From Planctomycetota bacterium (GTDB taxonomy: Bacteria > Planctomycetota > SZUA-567), in the NCBI GenBank assembly GCA_031261425.1, contig JAISJR010000035.1, positions 1 through 33,317 on the forward strand: a stretch of 33,317 nt of DNA, given 5' to 3'. Made by a program: the position numbers and the translations under genes. Of this stretch, positions 8,342 to 14,998 are shown one piece after another. How positions within the stretch are numbered: position 1 is the stretch's first letter; the number at the start of each line of letters is the position of its first letter. The notes below the pieces were generated by a model. It did not search any database. It saw only the letters and a program-made list of their open reading frames with translations, and was not told the origin of the DNA.

Positions 8342-8386
8342 GAGGTGGATGAAATGAAGAAAGCGATTAAGTTTTTTAAGGGGTTT

Positions 8387-8440
8387 AAGATTTTTAAGGG
8401 GTTTAAGAATCTTAAGATTCTTAAACCCCTTAAAAATCTT
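8387..8440. terminator. 54-bp perfect palindrome, probable bidirectional terminator
   Basis: Every base pairs with its mirror position around the centre between 8413 and 8414, and the arms contain AAGGGGTTTAAGAATC. It lies between two convergent genes and is followed on the plus strand by a pyrimidine run (TTCCCTT/TTCCCTC, again period 7). Position and form fit transcription termination for both genes. It is longer and more perfect than a usual terminator. Confidence 0.7.
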
Positions 8441-8472
8441 TTCCCTTTTCCCTCTTCCCTTTTCCCTCGCTC

Positions 8473-10467
8473 TTAAAAATCATCCCCGTCCAGCGGAATC
8501 ACTTTATGGCTGTCCTTCGGCGCGGGGAGCGCTTTCGTCGCCGGTTTTTTCGGCGCGGGCTTCGCTAACGGCTTCGGTTGCGGTTTGCGCGGGGCGGGCG
8601 CGGGACGAACGGCGCTTTGCTCGCCGCCGGTTACCAGCCGCACCAACTCCCGCACCATATCGTTCAACGTCGCCGCTTGCGCCGAGAGTTCTTCCGACGC
8701 GCTCGCCGTTTCTTCCGCGCTTGCCGCGTTCTGTTGCGTAACTTGGTCCATTTGCGACACCGCGTTGTTGATTTGCTCCATTCCCGTCGCCTGCTCGTTG
8801 GTCGCGCTGGTGATTTGTTGAATCAGACCGCTCACCTGCTCCGACCCTTCTTGAATTTGCTTGAAACTTTTTTCGAGCAAGCCCGCGATTTCCGTCCCGT
8901 GCTTCACCCGCGCCACCGTGCCTTCGATAAGGTCGGTCGTGTCCCGCGCCGCCTGCGCCGAGCGTCCCGCCAAGTTCCGCACTTCTTCCGCCACGACCGC
9001 GAAGCCCTTGCCCGCCTCGCCCGCGCGCGCCGCTTCGACCGCCGCGTTCAACGCCAGCAAATTCGTCTGGAAGGCAATGTTTTCAATCGTCTTGATGATG
9101 TTGCTGATTTTCTCGGCGGAGTCGTTGATTTCGCTCATCGCCGCCGTCATATCGACAACGTCTTTCGCGCCGCTCGCAATCAATTTGTTGGTGGTTTGAT
9201 TAGTCGCGTTGGTTTTATTCGCGTTCTCGGCGTTTTGCTTGGTCATCGCGGTCGTTTCTTCAATCGACGCCGAGGTTTCCTCCAAACTTGACGCCTGTTC
9301 CGACGCGCCCTCGGCGAGCGACTGCGACGCGCTACTGATTTGATTCGACGCCGCGTCAACCTGCCCCGAACTGTCGTTGAGACCGGCGATGATACTGTTC
9401 AGCGACGCGGTCAATTGGCGAATGATGATGACGGCAATGACCGCGCCCAACACCAAACCGATAACGCTCCCGATAATCGTCGTGAAAATCGCGGTGTTCG
9501 CCGCCGCATTGCCCGCCTCCGTCATTTCGTTGACGCTTTTCACGCCGCTATCAAGCAGTCCATCGACGTATTCCGTCAACGCCGCCCGCACGGGGCGACA
9601 TTCGCTTTCATAGATGGCATCCCCTTCCGCGATGGTGTCTAAGACCGCCAACTCGGTAAATTCCAAACGGAGCGGGCGAACTTTATTCAGCATAGCGTCT
9701 TTAATGCCGCTAAATAATTTTTGCCGCTCGCCGGTGGTCCGCGTGATTAATTCCTCCACAAAACCCAATATTTCATTAGACGTCGTGTCGTTATCTTTAA
9801 CTAGCGCGTCCATTTCCTTTTTGTCGTTTGACGCCAGAAGCGCCGCCATATTTGTCCGCAATAACCACAAGCGCGTTCTTACTTTGCTGTTGAGGATGGT
9901 GCGATGCGCCAATTGGAGGGCGGCGCCGGCTTCGTCCGCCTTTTCCAATCGGTCGAGTTCGCTGTCGTTATCGTTGATATTTTTGGCAAGCAAGGCGTCG
10001 ATTTCGTTAAAGATTGGGGCAAGCCGATTAGAAATCCGTTGCGCTCTGGCGGTGGTGTTGCCAATTGATAAATCGGCGACGCGCCCCATCGACGCATAAA
10101 GTTTATCCCACTGCCCGCGAATTTTCGGCATTCGTTCGGTAAATTCAGTCCCCGCGTTCGGCGGCAGATAATGTTTATATTCTTCCGTCGCTTCTTTGAT
10201 GACGCGGTCGTTGGCGGTTAAGTCCTCGTTTTTCATTTTCGTCATTTCGGCTTCGTCGGTGGAAATCATCAGGTCTTTAATATCGCTGACCTGTTTCCAC
10301 AAAGCGCCTTGGATTTTCGCCAACACGCCCATCCGTTGCGCGGTCAGCGAACTGTCTTCCATCATCGTGGAAATTCTGTCGAGCGAATAAATCCCCAACC
10401 CCGCGATGCCCAGCGCCACCGCAATCAGCAACGCGACCACGCAGTAAATCTTCGATGCCAAGCCCAT
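8473..10467 (-). CDS. Methyl-accepting chemotaxis protein without HAMP domain
   Basis: 664 residues, preceded by a strong AGGAGGG site. TM1 is at about 7-28 and TM2 at about 326-348, bracketing a roughly 300-residue helical periplasmic domain of the four-helix-bundle type (reads EDSSLTAQRMGVLAKIQGALW). TM2 runs almost directly into the signalling coiled coil, with no HAMP segment that I can see. The kinase-binding hairpin tip is canonical (IENIAFQTNLLALNAAVEAA with GFAVVAEEVR, residues about 465-495). The C terminus is a lysine/proline/alanine-rich tail with no CheR/CheB pentapeptide. Such receptors control CheA through CheW, but no che genes are nearby, so this is an orphan receptor. The ligand is unknown. 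Confidence 0.93.
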   Translation of the reverse strand: MGLASKIYCVVALLIAVALGIAGLGIYSLDRISTMMEDSSLTAQRMGVLAKIQGALWKQVSDIKDLMISTDEAEMTKMKNEDLTANDRVIKEATEEYKHYLPPNAGTEFTERMPKIRGQWDKLYASMGRVADLSIGNTTARAQRISNRLAPIFNEIDALLAKNINDNDSELDRLEKADEAGAALQLAHRTILNSKVRTRLWLLRTNMAALLASNDKKEMDALVKDNDTTSNEILGFVEELITRTTGERQKLFSGIKDAMLNKVRPLRLEFTELAVLDTIAEGDAIYESECRPVRAALTEYVDGLLDSGVKSVNEMTEAGNAAANTAIFTTIIGSVIGLVLGAVIAVIIIRQLTASLNSIIAGLNDSSGQVDAASNQISSASQSLAEGASEQASSLEETSASIEETTAMTKQNAENANKTNATNQTTNKLIASGAKDVVDMTAAMSEINDSAEKISNIIKTIENIAFQTNLLALNAAVEAARAGEAGKGFAVVAEEVRNLAGRSAQAARDTTDLIEGTVARVKHGTEIAGLLEKSFKQIQEGSEQVSGLIQQITSATNEQATGMEQINNAVSQMDQVTQQNAASAEETASASEELSAQAATLNDMVRELVRLVTGGEQSAVRPAPAPRKPQPKPLAKPAPKKPATKALPAPKDSHKVIPLDGDDF

Positions 10468-10518
10468 AACGCCCTCCTTTGTAAAAGTGAAAAAAAACCG
10501 AAAAAAATAAGAACCGAT

Positions 10519-10563
10519 AAGGTTTTTAAGAAACTTAAGATTCTTAAGATTCTTAAAAACCTT
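10519..10563. terminator. Long hairpin, possible terminator
   Basis: AAGGTTTTTAAGAA pairs with TTCTTAAAAACCTT around a smaller CTTAAGATTCTTAAG core. It resembles the 8387-8440 palindrome. It lies between the chemoreceptor start and the end of the PIN-toxin gene, both on the minus strand. It could terminate the toxin-antitoxin transcript, although it is about 200 bases past that stop codon. Confidence 0.45.
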
Positions 10564-10596
10564 TTCCCTTTTTTCTTTTTCGCGGATTTAATTTAC

Positions 10597-10609
10597 GGGG
10601 GGGGGGGGG
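10597..10609. repeat. Homopolymer run of 13 G
   Basis: Thirteen consecutive G residues in the spacer between the chemoreceptor and the PIN-toxin gene. Tracts like this vary in length by slippage. Here it is not within a reading frame I accept. It could affect chemoreceptor promoter spacing on the minus strand, or may be partly a sequencing or assembly artefact. Confidence 0.8.
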
Positions 10610-10759
10610 CGCAATAATTTACCCCGCCATTTTTGCCGGAAAGATGAAAATTTTTGGCGGGCGGCGGGAAAAGCCGACGGCGGGGGCGCGCGGGCATATC
10701 GCGGTGAAATTTTATTTTTGGCGTCGGGGAAAATAACGGCTGAAGTCGTTGCGGCGATT

Positions 10760-11212
10760 TTACCGCTCTTGGCGAGCGTAAAGTTCGAGGAATTGCCGGC
10801 GGGAAAGATGGTCGCGGCAACAAATATCATACGCTTCGAGAAAACGATTTGGCGCCAGAATAAACAGTTCCGGCGGATAGTGAGTAGTATTGCCGGTAAT
10901 CAGAAAAGCGTCGGCGGCAACGGCGACATCGTAAAATTTGCGGTCGGCGGCATGCGCCATATCAATGCGGCTGGTTGGCGGGTCTATTTCGATGCCGGTA
11001 GTGGTTAAGCGATGCAAAATTTCCATCATCAATTTCGGTGGTATTTTGATTTCGGGTCTGGTCAAGACCTCCAGATATTCGTCGTAAATGTCAGGACTGT
11101 AAAAAAGTGTGAACGCCTTGCTTGCCCACAAATTTACTATTTTTGCGGGGTCGCCGATGCTGATTTTTTTTAACGCCGAAACGAGAATGTTGGTATCGAG
11201 TATGACGTTCAT
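10760..11212 (-). CDS. PIN-domain toxin (VapC-like)
   Basis: 150 residues, PIN-fold ribonuclease family of the "putative toxin-antitoxin system toxin component" type. The first acidic catalytic residue is in MNVILDTNILVSAL (D6). The central and distal acidic residues are in DIYDEYLEVL and DRKFYDVAVAADAFLITGN, which match the conserved D-x3-D and TGN pattern. PIN toxins cut tRNA or other RNA when released from the antitoxin. The ATG overlaps the stop of the upstream gene by four bases (ATGA), the usual coupled arrangement of antitoxin first and toxin second. All catalytic acids appear present, so the toxin is probably functional. The target RNA is unknown. Confidence 0.87.
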   Translation of the reverse strand: MNVILDTNILVSALKKISIGDPAKIVNLWASKAFTLFYSPDIYDEYLEVLTRPEIKIPPKLMMEILHRLTTTGIEIDPPTSRIDMAHAADRKFYDVAVAADAFLITGNTTHYPPELFILAPNRFLEAYDICCRDHLSRRQFLELYARQER

Positions 11213-11493
11213 TTTTTACCTTGCAGAAGTCGTTTGCTCCGCACCTCGGCGATGACGGCGTTGATTTCGTCCATTGTCAAATTGCAAGAACCGTCTGCTA
11301 CGCTTTCTTTTTGTATTTCGTCGATTACCCGCCGGAGACCGGCGAAATTGGCATCCGTAGGGAGGACGCTTTCGCGCCGGATTAAGTTTTTGTCGGGAAT
11401 TTTAGGCGCGCGCGTTTCGGCAAAACCGGCGCCGGCGTGTTGCCACGCGGCGGCAAGCGCGTCCGGTTGCGGATTGGTGAGAGTGGCGGGCAT
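11209..11493 (-). CDS. Putative antitoxin of the PIN toxin
   Basis: 94 residues, starting MPATLTNPQPDALAAAW. That start has AGGAG at proper spacing, while the 19 codons upstream lack one. The protein lies directly ahead of the PIN toxin with a four-base overlap, so they are translationally coupled. The C-terminal part (NLTMDEINAVIAEVRSKRL) is an amphipathic acidic/basic helix of the kind that plugs the toxin active site. I see no clear AbrB or ribbon-helix-helix DNA-binding signature in the N-terminal part, which is alanine- and proline-rich. Assignment rests on size, position and the C-terminal helix. Confidence 0.7.
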   Translation of the reverse strand: MPATLTNPQPDALAAAWQHAGAGFAETRAPKIPDKNLIRRESVLPTDANFAGLRRVIDEIQKESVADGSCNLTMDEINAVIAEVRSKRLLQGKK

Positions 11494-11569
11494 TGCGGTC
11501 TCCTTAAAAATTTGCGTTTCCCATTGTATCGGCTTCACGATTTTGACCAACAGAGAGAGAGGTGTGCCA

Positions 11570-11617
11570 ATGCGTCTATTTATTGCGGAGAAGCCGGAGT
11601 TGGCGCGGGCGATTGTA
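11570..11617 (+). pseudogene. topB: 5' relic of DNA topoisomerase III (topB)
   Basis: A good GAGAGAGG site is followed by ATG and sixteen codons, MRLFIAEKPELARAIV. This is the hallmark N terminus of topoisomerase III (E. coli TopB begins MRLFIAEKPSLARAIA), including the Toprim glutamate. The similarity then stops abruptly. The next bases are the GAGTTTAGAGTTGAAAA heptamer repeat, the tRNA terminator and tRNA-Lys. The frame stays open to 11695 but encodes only repeat, terminator and tRNA-end sequence. The rest of the gene has been deleted or moved elsewhere. Confidence 0.7.
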
Positions 11618-11651
11618 AGAGCAGAGTTTAGAGTTGAAAACGGCGTGAATA

Positions 11652-11680
11652 AAAAAACGCGACCTGTCCGGTCGCGTTTT
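11652..11680 (-). terminator. Intrinsic terminator of tRNA-Lys
   Basis: On the minus strand, ten bases past the tRNA, a stem of ten pairs (AAACGCGACC with GGTCGCGTTT) closes a five-base loop and is followed by a run of seven T. The complementary A/T runs on both sides could let it work in either direction. Confidence 0.8.
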
Positions 11681-11689
11681 GATTTTTTT

Positions 11690-11765
11690 TGGTAGGCGCG
11701 TGGGGGGTCGAACCCCAGACCTATTGATTAAGAGTCAATTGCTCTACCAACTGAGCTACGCACCC
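11690..11765 (-). tRNA. tRNA-Lys, anticodon CTT
   Basis: 76 bases fold as a full cloverleaf. The acceptor stem GGGTGCG pairs with CGCGCCT (two G-U pairs). The D stem is GCTC/GAGC and the anticodon stem ATTGA/TCAAT, with loop CTCTTAA reading CTT. The T stem is TGGGG/CCCCA with TTCGACC loop. The discriminator A and an encoded CCA close the 3' end. An intrinsic terminator follows. It borders the topoisomerase III relic, and tRNA genes are common sites of insertion and deletion. Confidence 0.97.
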
Positions 11766-11800
11766 GTTTGCCAACTCATAAAACGAGGCGCGGATACTAT

Positions 11801-12364
11801 TTACCAAACCTGTCGAGTCAAAGGGGACGCTTGCCCGCGCCGCCGCCGCAAGCAGTCGCGCATTTGCCCGAAAAATTCGTCGTAGTCGCCGGAGGCGTAA
11901 TCGGGAAACGTCCACGGAAAATGCGTCCACTTGCCGCCGCGATACGAAAGCGTGATTTCCGCATACACGCCGTCGCGCAAATAAAGGCGGTGCGAAAAAT
12001 CCTTGCAACTCGCCAGCACTAATTTGTCCAACGCCAAATAGCCGGGGTCGAGGTTCACCGGTCGCGGCAACTCGCCGCCGATTTCGGCGCGTAAAATTTT
12101 TTCCATGGCATTGCTTCGCAATTTACGGTCGGGCAATTCCTCGCGGGCGAACGGCGCGGCGAACGCCAAAAACGCCCGCAAAATCCGCGCTCCGGCTTCG
12201 CGCTCGTAATAAGACGTATAGTGAAACGGATACGCCGGACTGCCCAAAACGATGTCGCCCCACTCGGCGGCTAACGCCGCGCGCGCCGCCGCCAGCGCCT
12301 GTTCGTCCGCCGCCAAAACCGCGATGAAAAATAAAGTGCTTTCAGGGAGATGCGCCGTCGCCAT
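11801..12364 (-). CDS. DUF4416 family protein
   Basis: 187 residues with AGGAA ahead of the ATG. The sequence carries the blocks I associate with DUF4416: YPFHYTSYYEREAG in the first third, then NLDPGYLALDKLVLASCKDF, HRLYLRDGVYAEITLSYR and FPWTFPDYASGDYDEFF. Length is typical. The family is found in assorted anaerobes and planctomycete-type bacteria, and its molecular function is not known to me. It is divergent from the YkuD-like gene, and the entire shared 114-base spacer is a heptamer stem-loop. It is downstream of nothing obvious on its own strand and is probably monocistronic. Confidence 0.85.
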   Translation of the reverse strand: MATAHLPESTLFFIAVLAADEQALAAARAALAAEWGDIVLGSPAYPFHYTSYYEREAGARILRAFLAFAAPFAREELPDRKLRSNAMEKILRAEIGGELPRPVNLDPGYLALDKLVLASCKDFSHRLYLRDGVYAEITLSYRGGKWTHFPWTFPDYASGDYDEFFGQMRDCLRRRRGQASPLTRQVW

Positions 12365-12380
12365 CGCGGTTCCTTTCGAT

Positions 12381-12478
12381 TTAGAGTTGAGAGTTTAGAG
12401 AGCAGAGTTTAATAGTTGAAAGTTGAAAGTTGAAAGTTACTCTCTCAACTCTCAACTCTAAACTCTCAACTCTAAATT
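12381..12478. repeat. Stem-loop of GAGAGTT/CTCTCAA heptamers between divergent genes
   Basis: Units such as GTTGAAA (left) and CTCTCAA/CTCTAAA (right) repeat with a 7-base period and are complementary, so the segment folds back. It occupies essentially all of the space between two divergent genes and ends directly at the ATG of the rightward one, leaving no Shine-Dalgarno there. Any promoters must lie within it. Confidence 0.85.
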
Positions 12479-13198
12479 ATGTCCGACGCTGTGGAAGAAA
12501 ATTTATCGCCGTCGTCCGCGCCGCAGGAATTTGCCGACGCTCTGCGGCGGTTCGCGCAATTCGCGCTCACGGCGGCGTTGGTCGCCGGTTTGGCGGCGTT
12601 GGTGATTTCCCGCGAGTTTGTCGTCGCGCCGGTTTTCACGCCGGCGGCGTTATCGGCGTTGCCGGTGCCGCGCAATGAACCGTTAGCCGTCATCGCCGCC
12701 GCGCCGCACGAAAATCAATTGGCTCTTCCCGCCGAAACCGCGACGACGACGCCAAATCAGACCATCGCGCCGATTACCGCGCCGGTTGCCGGAGCGTATG
12801 CGGTGATTTATTTGACGCAACAAGCGCTGGGTATTGTGCGCGACGGCGAATATCTGCGCGTCTATCAACCGGTAAAATTGCCGTCCGCCGCCGGCGCGAT
12901 TCCGGTCGGCGATTATTTTGTGGTCGAGAGCGACGGGCGTTTGCGGCTGAATTATCCCTCGCCCGCGGACGCGCAAAAATATCTCGCGGAGAACCGCATC
13001 AGCGACGCCGATTACCGGAGCATCGTCGCCGCCGCCGCGCAAAAAAAATTGCCCGCGCAACTCAATCCCATTTTCGGCGCGCCGCTGTATATTGCCGCCG
13101 ACGCCAATCCGTCCGCCCGCGCGATAACGCTGAACGCGCCCGACCTCGCCGAATTATTGAACGCGCTACCGCCCAACGCGCCGGTGCTGATTCGCTGA
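12479..13198 (+). CDS. Membrane-anchored YkuD-fold protein, catalytic residues missing
   Basis: 239 residues. One transmembrane helix (about 25-44) is followed by a low-complexity linker. Residues 106-239 follow the order of an L,D-transpeptidase (YkuD) domain: AVIYLTQQALGIVRDGEYLRV, then IPVGDYFVV, LNYPSPADAQKYL, APLYIAAD and finally LNALPPNAPVLIR. Active members need a histidine in an IHG-type motif and a cysteine in SxGC. Here those positions read IAAD and SARAITL, so neither nucleophile nor histidine is present. It is probably a non-catalytic wall-binding or scaffold protein in the periplasm. The start abuts a heptamer repeat and has no visible ribosome site. A more distant relationship cannot be excluded without a structure-level comparison. 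Confidence 0.65.
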   Translation: MSDAVEENLSPSSAPQEFADALRRFAQFALTAALVAGLAALVISREFVVAPVFTPAALSALPVPRNEPLAVIAAAPHENQLALPAETATTTPNQTIAPITAPVAGAYAVIYLTQQALGIVRDGEYLRVYQPVKLPSAAGAIPVGDYFVVESDGRLRLNYPSPADAQKYLAENRISDADYRSIVAAAAQKKLPAQLNPIFGAPLYIAADANPSARAITLNAPDLAELLNALPPNAPVLIR

Positions 13199-13285
13199 AG
13201 ACGAGTGGGCGGCGAGCAGTTCCAATTTTTAATTTTTAATTTGTAATTTTTAATTGTTCTTTTTATTCAAATTAAAGGAGAACTT

Positions 13286-14872
13286 ATGCGCGCGTCTCTG
13301 CTCGGATTAGGTCTGGCACTGTTCACCGGAGGATTTTTTATGGCAAACGCGAACGACGATTTCGCGACGTTGGTCGGCAAACTGAAACGCGACGACGCGG
13401 TGCGCGTCCTGCAATTTATGCCGCCTGCCGCCAATGCCGACGGCGGCGCGCCGTATCGCGTCTTTGTCCATTCCGCCAAAATTGCGCCGCTGTTGAAAAA
13501 TGTCTATGCCGCCGACGATGTCGCGGCGCTCGCGAGCGCCACCGCCACGGCGCGGCGCATCGCCGTCATCAAACATCCGCACGGCAGTTTCATTCAGGCG
13601 GCGTCTTTTGAGTCCGCCGACAAAGGCGAAGCCACGCATTACGACGCGGTGTGGGTGCGCGACACGCTGTGGGGCTATTTGGCGCTTCGCGCCGAGAACC
13701 AACCGTCAGCCCGCGACGTGTTGTTGACGATGCTCGATTATTTGGCGTCGCCCGCGCAAGTGAAACGGATGCACGCCGCCGTCGCCGCCCCGCAAACGGT
13801 AACGGCGGTCGCCGACGAAATGACCGCCGTGCATATCCGCTTCGACGCCTCGTCGCCGACGTTCGCCGACGTGTTGGAGGGCGGCAAGCCGCAATTGTGG
13901 CATCACAAGCAGAACGACGCGCTCGGCTTGCTCCTTGACAACGCGCTGACCGCGTTCGCCGACGGCACGTTGACGCTGGAAGATTTTACGCCGAAACGCC
14001 TGCGCGGCTTGGCGCTGTTGGTCGCGTATTTCGACGCGACGGAGTTTTACACGATGGAGGACTCCGGCGCGTGGGAAGAAAAAGCGCGGCGCAACACCTC
14101 GTCCATCGCGCTCGTTACTTCGGCGCTCGAAAATTTAGCCGGCGCGTTGCGCGCCGCGCCGTTCGCCGCCGCGTGGCAAGCGGTCGCCGAACGGGAAAAA
14201 TTAACGCCGCGTTTCACGCCGGAAAATTTGGAAAAACTCGTCGCCGGCGGCTACGCGACCATTAACCGGCAATTGGAACTCGGCGGCGAATCGCCGGATT
14301 ATCCCGAAACCGACCCGCGCTATCGCGCGGCGGACGCGGCGTTGTTGAACTTGATTTATCCGGCGAAATTGTCGCGCTTGACGTTGGCGCAAAAGCGCCG
14401 CGTCCTGCAAATCGTCGCGACGCTCGCCGGCGACTACGGGATTCGGCGTTACGTCAACGACGATTATCAGTCGGGGAATTTTTGGTTTCAGAATATCCCG
14501 ACCGACACGGACGCGCGTTCTTACGCGGAGCGGAAGCGGAGTTTTATCCCCGGCACCGAGGCGCAATGGTTTTTCGATTCGTGGTTCGCGACCGCGGCGT
14601 TAATCGTCTATGCCGAGACCAAAGAACCGGCGGATTGGGCGACGGCGACGCGGTTTGCCAACCGCGCGTTCGGACAATTGACCGGCACGGTCGGCGATAG
14701 AGAAGTCGTCGCGGCGGACGGGCAAAAAGCGCCGACGTTCGCCCTGCCGGAAAGTTACAACCACGTCGTCGCGGACGGGCGGGTTTTCGTCGCGCCGAGT
14801 CCGATTATCCCGCTCAACTGGGCAAAGGCGTCGTTGACGCTGATGCTGAAAGAATTAGCCAAAAACAATTAA
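13286..14872 (+). CDS. Secreted GH15-like (glucoamylase/phosphorylase-kinase-type) protein
   Basis: 528 residues with AAGGAG ahead of the ATG and a signal peptide (1-22, cleavage after ANA). The body has the alpha/alpha-barrel pattern of glycoside hydrolase family 15: HYDAVWVRDTLWGYLAL near 120, QLWHHKQNDALGLLL near 200, ATEFYTMEDSGAWEE near 255 (the tryptophan/glutamate block of the general acid region) and AGDYGIRRYVNDDYQSGNFW near 390. Family enzymes release glucose from alpha-glucans or act on related sugars. This protein would work outside the cytoplasm. The final Asn codon and TAA stop lie inside a CAATTAA heptamer of the repeat that follows. Substrate is not predictable from sequence. 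Confidence 0.8.
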   Translation: MRASLLGLGLALFTGGFFMANANDDFATLVGKLKRDDAVRVLQFMPPAANADGGAPYRVFVHSAKIAPLLKNVYAADDVAALASATATARRIAVIKHPHGSFIQAASFESADKGEATHYDAVWVRDTLWGYLALRAENQPSARDVLLTMLDYLASPAQVKRMHAAVAAPQTVTAVADEMTAVHIRFDASSPTFADVLEGGKPQLWHHKQNDALGLLLDNALTAFADGTLTLEDFTPKRLRGLALLVAYFDATEFYTMEDSGAWEEKARRNTSSIALVTSALENLAGALRAAPFAAAWQAVAEREKLTPRFTPENLEKLVAGGYATINRQLELGGESPDYPETDPRYRAADAALLNLIYPAKLSRLTLAQKRRVLQIVATLAGDYGIRRYVNDDYQSGNFWFQNIPTDTDARSYAERKRSFIPGTEAQWFFDSWFATAALIVYAETKEPADWATATRFANRAFGQLTGTVGDREVVAADGQKAPTFALPESYNHVVADGRVFVAPSPIIPLNWAKASLTLMLKELAKNN

Positions 14873-14983
14873 CAATGCACAATTAACAATTAACAATGGT
14901 GGAGTTTTATTTTCAAATTCGCTTCGCGAAATTTTAATCATCAAATTCCTCAATTGTTAATGGTGCATTGTTAATTGTTAATT
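14866..14983. repeat. Intergenic stem-loop with TTAATTG heptamer arms
   Basis: CAATTAA units, one of which supplies the stop codon of the GH15-like gene, then GGTGGAGTTTTA, a CGCTTCGCG core, AATTCCTC and TTAATTG units. The arms also share the rarer variant ATTGTTAATGGTGCATTG / CAATGCACAATTAACAAT, showing that they have stayed complementary. Confidence 0.85.
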
Positions 14984-14998
14984 AGAAAGACGTGGTCT

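Noticed and set aside
11618-11695. Continuation of the topB-like frame beyond codon 16
   Set aside because: It encodes only heptamer repeat, the tRNA terminator and the end of the tRNA read in reverse.
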